A stretch of DNA of 58,555 nt from positions 1 to 58,555 of the forward strand of contig JAITVK010000037.1 of assembly GCA_031285845.1 (NCBI GenBank), in the 5' to 3' direction. The position numbers were made by a program, and so were the translations under genes. Below are positions 53,414 through 58,555 of the stretch, one piece after another (positions within the stretch are counted from its first letter, which is position 1; the number at the start of each line of letters is the position of its first letter). This DNA is from Propionibacteriaceae bacterium (GTDB lineage: Bacteria; Actinomycetota; Actinomycetes; Propionibacteriales; Propionibacteriaceae). The notes below the pieces were generated by a model. The model had not been told where the DNA came from, made no database searches, and saw only the letters and a list, made by a program, of their open reading frames with translations.

Positions 53414-55147
53414 ATGACAGCGGCTCAGGTGACGATCGCCGATCGTGGGACAACGAACGACTCAGACACGAATGAGGCTGACTGGTGGCGTCAGGCAGTG
53501 GTCTATCAGATCTATCCACGGTCTTTCGCTGACGCCAACGGCGATGGGATCGGGGATCTGGCCGGGATCATGTCCAAGGTGGATTATCTGGCTGGCTTGG
53601 GGATCGACGCTGTCTGGCTGAGTCCGTTCTACCCGTCGGCTTTAGCGGACGGCGGGTACGATGTCGACGACTATCGTCAGGTCGACCCTCGAATTGGGAC
53701 CCTCGATGAGTTCGTCGACTTGGTCGAGCGTCTTCACCGTGTCGGCATCCGTGTGTTCGTCGACATCGTCCCCAATCATTCGTCGAACCGCCATCCATGG
53801 TTTCGCGAGGCGTTGGCCGCCGCACCGGGTTCGCCGGAGCGTGCCCGGTATGTCTTCCGTCGCGGGTCGGGCGAACAGGGCGAGATTCCTCCCAGTGACT
53901 GGACTGCGGCGTTCGGTGGCAGCACCTGGGAGCCGGTCGGGGACGGGTGGTATTACTTTCATCTGTTCGCGCCGGAGCAACCGGATTGGAATTGGGACAA
54001 CGATGAGGTGCGCGAGGATTTCTTGACCACACTACGATTCTGGGCCGATCGTGGAGTCGATGGTTTTCGTGTCGATGTGGCAATGGGTTTGGCGAAAGGA
54101 TTCGGGTCTGATCATCCGGCCACACTGCCGACTCAGGCCGAGCTGGCCGAGATTCCGATCGGGCCGGATCATCCGTACTTCGACCGCGACGACGTGGATG
54201 AGATCTACGCCGGTTGGCGTGAGGTTTTCAATCAGTACGATCCGCCGCGCGTCGCGGTGGCGGAGCTGTGGTCTGAACCCTCGGATCGTAAGGCCCGCTA
54301 CGCCACGCCGCAGTCGCTCGGTCAGGCTTTTTATTTCGACGTCATGCACGCTGGGTGGTCAGCCACTCGGGTCCGCCGGGTCGTCGACATGGTGTTGGGC
54401 TGGGCCGACCAGTCCGGCTCCTCGTCGACCTGGGTGTTGTCCAATCATGACGTGGTTCGTCATGCCAGCCGATTGGGGCTGCCGGATGTTGACGCGGACG
54501 ACCCGTGGGCCTTGGCCGAGCGGGATCGGCGCTGGCTGTTGTCGGGCGGGGTCACCCCATCGGAGAACATCGCGGTCGGTCTTGATCGCGCGCGGGCACT
54601 GTCGGTGTTCCTGATGGGCTTGCCCGGCAGTCTGTACCTCTATCAGGGCGAAGAGTTGGGCTTGCCTGAGGTGGCCGATCTGGACGCTTCCGCTCGTCAG
54701 GACCCGGTCTTCTTCCGCAGTCCTGGTCACAATGTGGGCCGCGACGGATGCCGGGTCCCGCTGCCCTGGACGGCGTCAGGGCCATCGTTCGGCTTCGGTT
54801 CAGCGGGGTCTCATCTGCCGCAGCCGGCCTGGTTCGGCGACTACGCCGTCGAGCGTCAAGAGGCGGATCCGAACTCGACGCTGGCGCTGTATCGCCGGGC
54901 GTTGCAGCTGCGGCGTGAACTGCAAGGTCCACAGCGATTGACCTGGGTCGAGTCCGGGTCGGCTCGCTCTCGTGTGCTTCATTTCGTACGCCCTGGCGGC
55001 TGGCATGTTCTGACCAACTTCGCCGATCATCGACTGACCTGGGGACAACTGGGGCTAGTTCAGCCCAGCGCTGATCGGATCCTGCTCGCCACCACGGAGT
55101 TGACACAGTCCGCAGTTCCAGCTCACACCACGGCGTGGTGGCGGTGA
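53414..55147 (+). CDS. GH13 alpha-glucosidase / oligo-glucosidase
   Basis: A 577-residue family 13 glycoside hydrolase (subfamily of bacterial alpha-glucosidases). YQIYPRSFADANGDGIGDL opens the barrel and DIVPNHSS is region I. DGFRVDV gives nucleophile Asp221, VAELWSEP gives acid/base Glu284 and SNHDVVRH gives Asp346. A small C-terminal beta-domain follows. No signal peptide, so it hydrolyses alpha-glucosides or maltodextrins inside the cell. GGAAGAGG precedes the ATG. No sugar transporter lies beside it. Confidence 0.93.
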   Translation: MTAAQVTIADRGTTNDSDTNEADWWRQAVVYQIYPRSFADANGDGIGDLAGIMSKVDYLAGLGIDAVWLSPFYPSALADGGYDVDDYRQVDPRIGTLDEFVDLVERLHRVGIRVFVDIVPNHSSNRHPWFREALAAAPGSPERARYVFRRGSGEQGEIPPSDWTAAFGGSTWEPVGDGWYYFHLFAPEQPDWNWDNDEVREDFLTTLRFWADRGVDGFRVDVAMGLAKGFGSDHPATLPTQAELAEIPIGPDHPYFDRDDVDEIYAGWREVFNQYDPPRVAVAELWSEPSDRKARYATPQSLGQAFYFDVMHAGWSATRVRRVVDMVLGWADQSGSSSTWVLSNHDVVRHASRLGLPDVDADDPWALAERDRRWLLSGGVTPSENIAVGLDRARALSVFLMGLPGSLYLYQGEELGLPEVADLDASARQDPVFFRSPGHNVGRDGCRVPLPWTASGPSFGFGSAGSHLPQPAWFGDYAVERQEADPNSTLALYRRALQLRRELQGPQRLTWVESGSARSRVLHFVRPGGWHVLTNFADHRLTWGQLGLVQPSADRILLATTELTQSAVPAHTTAWWR

Positions 55148-55163
55148 GCCGTCGCCCACAACC

Positions 55164-56096
55164 TCAGCTCAACCCCCATAGGGCTTGCTTGGCAGTGATC
55201 AGCTGATACAAACAGGTGTTCACTGGCACGGCGATCCCATGCTTGGCGGCCAGGCGCATGATCGCCCCAGCGAAGACCTCGACCTCGGTGGGGCGACGCG
55301 CCAGGACGTCTTGCGCCATCGATGTGTACTGTCGCGGTCCTAACTGGTCGAGAACCTCCAGCCAGGAGTCGATGTCAGCCTCGCTCAGGTCGATCCCTTC
55401 CGCTTGACCGACGCGTACAACCTCTCGTTGGGCCGCGATCATCACATCCCTGGCCGGTCCTTGCGGCGGCTGGACGATGGCGTACGGCGCTTCGAGCGCA
55501 GCGGTGACCTGGTTGACCCCGGTGTTCACCAGGTACTTCCACCACAACTGGTGGATCATGTCGGGGAAGATCTCGTAGCGCAGCCCTGCCGAGTCGAACA
55601 GGTCAGCCAGCCACACCACTGGAGCGGCGTACGGCTCGCGGTTGTGGGCCAACCCGAATCCGATCCGCCCCAAGCTGGAGTACGTCACGTCATGACCGAC
55701 GCGCACGGCGTCGACGCCGAAGGTGATAGACAGCAGCGGATGGGATTGGGGATACCTCTGCTGAACTTCAGCCTCGGAGGTGATGCCGTTCAACAAGCAG
55801 ATGACCACGGTGTTGTCGCCGATGTGATGGGCGATCTGCGGCAGTGCCTCGGCGAAGTCGGTGTACTTCACCGCGACGATGACTAAATCGGCCGGTTCGA
55901 CCCGGGTGTCAGGCTCGACGACGGGGAAGCGATGCCTCACGCCGTTGACGCGGACACCGTCTCGTCGCAGCCGCTCAGCCCGAGCTCCTTCAGCGATCAC
56001 GGTGACGGCGGCGAGCGGACTGTCGTGGAGTTTGGCGGCGTACGAGGCGCCCATGGCGCCCAAGCCGATCACGGAGACTGCGATCATGGGTGTCAT
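55164..56096 (-). CDS. 2-dehydropantoate 2-reductase family (PanE/ApbA)
   Basis: A 310-residue NADPH-dependent reductase. The N-terminal Rossmann motif is VIGLGAMGASYAAKL. The catalytic Lys is in WWKYLVNTGVNQVTA. The C-terminal domain RRPTEVEVFAGAIMRLA is typical. PanE reduces ketopantoate to pantoate for coenzyme A, but paralogues act on other ketoacids, so the gene symbol is withheld. Start ATG 56096 or 56087 cannot be separated by ribosome binding sites. Likely co-transcribed after the MBL-fold gene. Confidence 0.85.
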   Translation of the reverse strand: MTPMIAVSVIGLGAMGASYAAKLHDSPLAAVTVIAEGARAERLRRDGVRVNGVRHRFPVVEPDTRVEPADLVIVAVKYTDFAEALPQIAHHIGDNTVVICLLNGITSEAEVQQRYPQSHPLLSITFGVDAVRVGHDVTYSSLGRIGFGLAHNREPYAAPVVWLADLFDSAGLRYEIFPDMIHQLWWKYLVNTGVNQVTAALEAPYAIVQPPQGPARDVMIAAQREVVRVGQAEGIDLSEADIDSWLEVLDQLGPRQYTSMAQDVLARRPTEVEVFAGAIMRLAAKHGIAVPVNTCLYQLITAKQALWGLS

Positions 56097-56125
56097 CTTG
56101 CCACGAATCTCACCGTGGCCGGTGG

Positions 56126-56785
56126 TCACAGGTACGGATTGGTCGCGATCTCGTTGGACATCGTCGAGGCCGGTCCATGGCCGGGGATGAGTCGGGCCGA
56201 GTGTGGCACGTCCGCTTGAAGTCGGGTCAAACTCGCCGTCATGGCGATCGGGTCGCCGCCGGGGAAGTCGGTCCGTCCGATCGAGCCTGCGAATAGCAGG
56301 TCGCCGGTGAACAACGAGGTCTGGCCCCGGTCAGCGTCGAGCTGGTAGACCACCGAGCCTGGGGTGTGCCCGGGGGTGTGAATCACAGTCAGCTCCAGTC
56401 CAGCGCTGATGACCTGGCCCATGTCGGTCAGATCCACGACTCGGCGTGGCTCGCGAAGCCCATCGGGGTAGGCAGCGTGGGCCCACCATGCCAGATCTGG
56501 GCTGAGTCCGGCTCCCGGATCGGTCAGGAGGTGGCGATCGGCGGGATGGATGTGCAGGTCGATGTCGAAATAGTCGGCCAATCCGGCGGCGTCGCCGATG
56601 TGGTCGATATGTCCGTGGGTCGCGAGGATCGCCGTCGGGGTCAGTCGATGGTGAGCCAGGCGGGCTTTGACAGCCTCGGCGGCGTCCATGCCAGGGTCGA
56701 TGATCACACAGTCGGAGTCGTCGTCTTGAGCCAAGATCGAGCAGTTGGCCTGCAAAGGTCCGCAGGCGAAGGTGAGGGCGAGCAT
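56126..56785 (-). CDS. MBL-fold metallohydrolase (glyoxalase II-like)
   Basis: A 219-residue cytoplasmic metallo-beta-lactamase-fold enzyme. The metal motif THGHIDHIGD supplies the dinuclear site. Further ligands lie in HTPGHTPGS, FTGDLLF and IPGHGP. It lacks the glyoxalase II substrate domain, so it is a short YcbL-type hydrolase; a thioester substrate is likely but unproven. First gene of a probable two-gene operon with the panE-like gene 29 bases on. Confidence 0.88.
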   Translation of the reverse strand: MLALTFACGPLQANCSILAQDDDSDCVIIDPGMDAAEAVKARLAHHRLTPTAILATHGHIDHIGDAAGLADYFDIDLHIHPADRHLLTDPGAGLSPDLAWWAHAAYPDGLREPRRVVDLTDMGQVISAGLELTVIHTPGHTPGSVVYQLDADRGQTSLFTGDLLFAGSIGRTDFPGGDPIAMTASLTRLQADVPHSARLIPGHGPASTMSNEIATNPYL

Positions 56786-56900
56786 GGTTCCAGCCTAGAG
56801 GGTCTGGTGAGACGACTGGATCAGTGGCCCTGTGAGACCAAGGAATTGGGTCGCGGTGAGCCTTGCCGAATCGATGTCATCTCGGCTCTATCATGGATAT

Positions 56901-57485
56901 ATGAATGATTCCTCAAACAATCCTGTCCTTGACGCCATCGCTCGGCGTTATTCCTGCCGTTCTTACACCGGTGATCCTGTCGACGCGGCTGACATCCGCG
57001 CGGTGGCGCTGGCTGGTGTTCAGGCCCCCAGTTCGCGCGGCAACGCGCCTTGGGTGATTGTGGCGGTGACTGATCAGGAGCTCATCACCGACTTGTCGCA
57101 GTCGGCGCTTCGTCTGATCTCACGTCACGAACCAAGCGCAGCCGCCCACTTTGACTCGCTGGGCACAACCTTGTTCTACAACGCCCCGGTGGTGTATCTG
57201 ATCGCGGCCCGTCACACGTGGGACTACACCAGTGAGGATCTCGACGTCGGTTTGGCGGTGCAAAACATGACTTTGGCAGCGACCGCGCTGGGTCTGGGCT
57301 CAGTCATTTGTGGGTTCGTGACTCAGGCCTTCCGCGATGTGAAAGGCGCCGACGCCGCCCGGTTGTACGATCGGGCCGGCCTAGCGCCCGAGTTCGAGGT
57401 GCGCGTCGGGATGGCTATGGGGCACCCCGCCTCTGACGGGCAGCCGCACACCCCTGATTTGACTGCGGTGACCTACATCGACTGA
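56901..57485 (+). CDS. Nitroreductase family FMN oxidoreductase
   Basis: A 194-residue flavoprotein. AIARRYSCRSYTGDPVD binds the FMN phosphate, APSSRGNAPWVIVAV is the second motif, and GLAVQNMTLAATALGLGS is the conserved helix. The family reduces nitro compounds, quinones or enones with NAD(P)H. Natural substrate unknown. No ribosome binding site precedes the ATG, but TATCAT lies seven bases before it, so the mRNA may be leaderless. Confidence 0.88.
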   Translation: MNDSSNNPVLDAIARRYSCRSYTGDPVDAADIRAVALAGVQAPSSRGNAPWVIVAVTDQELITDLSQSALRLISRHEPSAAAHFDSLGTTLFYNAPVVYLIAARHTWDYTSEDLDVGLAVQNMTLAATALGLGSVICGFVTQAFRDVKGADAARLYDRAGLAPEFEVRVGMAMGHPASDGQPHTPDLTAVTYID

Positions 57486-57534
57486 ATCGGTCGCTGGAGT
57501 GGCCCCGGTCGCACCGTGTCGGAGATGACTCCGG

Positions 57535-58398
57535 TCACTCGCCCTGGGATTTGACGGAGTCGAAGGCGCGGAGAATCTGATCCAGATGGGTCAGCAACAG
57601 CTTGATGGTGAAGTCGAAGACGCGATCCGGCGCCAGCGCGGTCGCGGTGGTGATAGCGATCGCCCCGGCTCCGCGACGATACCGCGTCCGCGGATGGGCA
57701 GTGGTGGCAGCGTGAGCGACGACGCGTCCGATCACCGCCGGGTCGGTGGCAAATCCTCGACCGGCCAGTTCTAAAGCAGTGGCGAAGTTGCGCGCCAAGT
57801 CTGCGTATCGGCCCAACCCTGAGGTGGAGCGCAGATGGTCGGCGGCGATGGTCGGCCATTCGGTGTGGATCAGTCCGGGCTCGATGATCACCACGTCGAC
57901 GCCGAAGGATCGTACTTCTTGGCGTAGCGCGTCAGACAGAGCCTCGACGGCGTACTTTGTGGCGTGATACCACCCACCGAACGCCATCGAGAATCGCCCG
58001 CCCATGGACGAGATGTTGACGATGCGCCCGCGCTTGGCGTCGATCATGTGCGGCAGGATCAACTGCGTCAGGCGCATCGCGCCAAAGACGTTGACCTCGA
58101 ACTGACGGCGGGCTTCAGTCAACGGCATGTCTTCGATCGCGCCATACGATCCGTAGCCCGCGTCGTTGACCAGGATGTCGATTCGGCCCTCCCGCTGAAT
58201 CAGCGTCTCCACGCAGGTCGTCATCGATGTCTCGTCGGTGACGTCTAAGGGGAGTGTGTGAATGCCGCGATCCTCCAACTCGGGCATCGCACGGCGTGCC
58301 GCGCCATACACCGTGATTCCGCGGGCGTTCAGGTCTAAGGCGGCTTCGCGGCCGATGCCGGAGGAAGCGCCGGTCACAAGAGCGACTGGGGTGTCCAT
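57535..58398 (-). CDS. Short-chain dehydrogenase/reductase
   Basis: A 287-residue classical SDR. The cofactor motif is TGASSGIG, NDAGYGSYG follows strand 4 (NAG variant), the catalytic Ser is in VNISSMGG and the YxxxK is YHATKYAVE. The C-terminus has an extra helix of about 25 residues (RVFDFTIKLLLTHLDQILRAF). Substrate unknown. Resembles the group annotated as oxidoreductases acting on sterol- or lipid-like carbonyls, with low certainty. Confidence 0.88.
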   Translation of the reverse strand: MDTPVALVTGASSGIGREAALDLNARGITVYGAARRAMPELEDRGIHTLPLDVTDETSMTTCVETLIQREGRIDILVNDAGYGSYGAIEDMPLTEARRQFEVNVFGAMRLTQLILPHMIDAKRGRIVNISSMGGRFSMAFGGWYHATKYAVEALSDALRQEVRSFGVDVVIIEPGLIHTEWPTIAADHLRSTSGLGRYADLARNFATALELAGRGFATDPAVIGRVVAHAATTAHPRTRYRRGAGAIAITTATALAPDRVFDFTIKLLLTHLDQILRAFDSVKSQGE

Positions 58399-58442
58399 GA
58401 CAATAGCTTAGCGATTGATCGCGGCCACCAGAAGGCCTCGAC

Positions 58443-58498
58443 GTGCCTCAGTTTGTTTGAGCGGGTGGTGGGGTGTGGTGCCTCAGATAGTTTGAGCG
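58443..58498. repeat. 21-bp direct repeat near the window end
   Basis: Two copies at 58443-58463 and 58478-58498, 35 bases apart, both begin GTGCCTCAG and end GTTTGAGCG and differ at two positions. They precede GTGAGAGAAGGCAAGATCG at the window edge. Could be the end region of an insertion sequence or an operator. The next gene is outside the window. Confidence 0.5.
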
Positions 58499-58555
58499 CG
58501 TAGCCCTTCGGGGTTCAGGCTTGCTTGTCGTGAGAGAAGGCAAGATCGATATGGC

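Overview
The window reads as chromosomal DNA of a high-GC Gram-positive bacterium (Actinomycetota), most likely close to the Propionibacteriaceae. The evidence is gene order rather than any single gene: parA - small RHH-like gene - scpA - scpB - rluB, the WYL-domain pair pafB-pafC with a helY helicase downstream, ilvB-ilvN-ilvC, comEA-comEC next to holA, frequent GTG starts, and 4-bp ATGA/GTGA overlaps between operon genes. The family-level placement is inference. There are no rRNA genes and no CRISPR array. One tRNA gene (Arg, CCT) is present.

Layout. 1-7.6 kb: the 3' part of a giant Ig-like-repeat surface protein (giant 1, 5' end outside the window). 7.9-10 kb: a divergent low-molecular-weight tyrosine phosphatase / bacterial tyrosine kinase pair. 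10-13.5 kb: the chromosome segregation operon parA-RHH-scpA-scpB-rluB. 13.7-17.7 kb: an FKBP lipoprotein, gluQ on the minus strand, and pafB-pafC. 17.9-30.5 kb: a second, complete giant Ig-like protein of about 4,185 residues (giant 2), with signal peptide and C-terminal membrane anchor, closed by a strong terminator. 31-34.7 kb: a small membrane protein, a diacylglycerol-kinase-family lipid kinase and a shortened helY helicase. 34.7-39.7 kb: hisF, a HIT protein, and ilvBNC preceded by a leader-peptide/terminator attenuator. 39.9-41.3 kb: two unrecognised minus-strand genes and tRNA-Arg. 41.3-44.2 kb: a SAF/CpaB-like protein and a DUF4192 protein diverging from two perfect DnaA boxes, then a VIT1/CCC1 transporter overlapping the DUF4192 reading frame. 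44.5-51.5 kb: leuS, comEA, comEC, holA. 51.7-58.4 kb: a membrane ion transporter, GH13 alpha-glucosidase, panE-like reductase, MBL-fold hydrolase, nitroreductase and an SDR. The last 110 bases carry a short direct repeat that may mark the edge of another element.

How it fits together. Most genes are housekeeping: chromosome condensation, branched-chain amino acid synthesis, DNA uptake, replication and tRNA charging. The accessory signal is the pair of paralogous giant surface proteins. They share the same order of Big_1-like domains, Big_6-like domains, a conserved C-terminal domain and a TGGT motif. Only giant 2 keeps the transmembrane anchor. A kinase/phosphatase pair of the type that controls surface polysaccharide lies between them. 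The most notable non-coding signals are the ilv attenuator, the paired DnaA boxes, a hairpin with a T-rich tail in the leader of giant 2, and about 60-bp periodic repeats between holA and the transporter gene.
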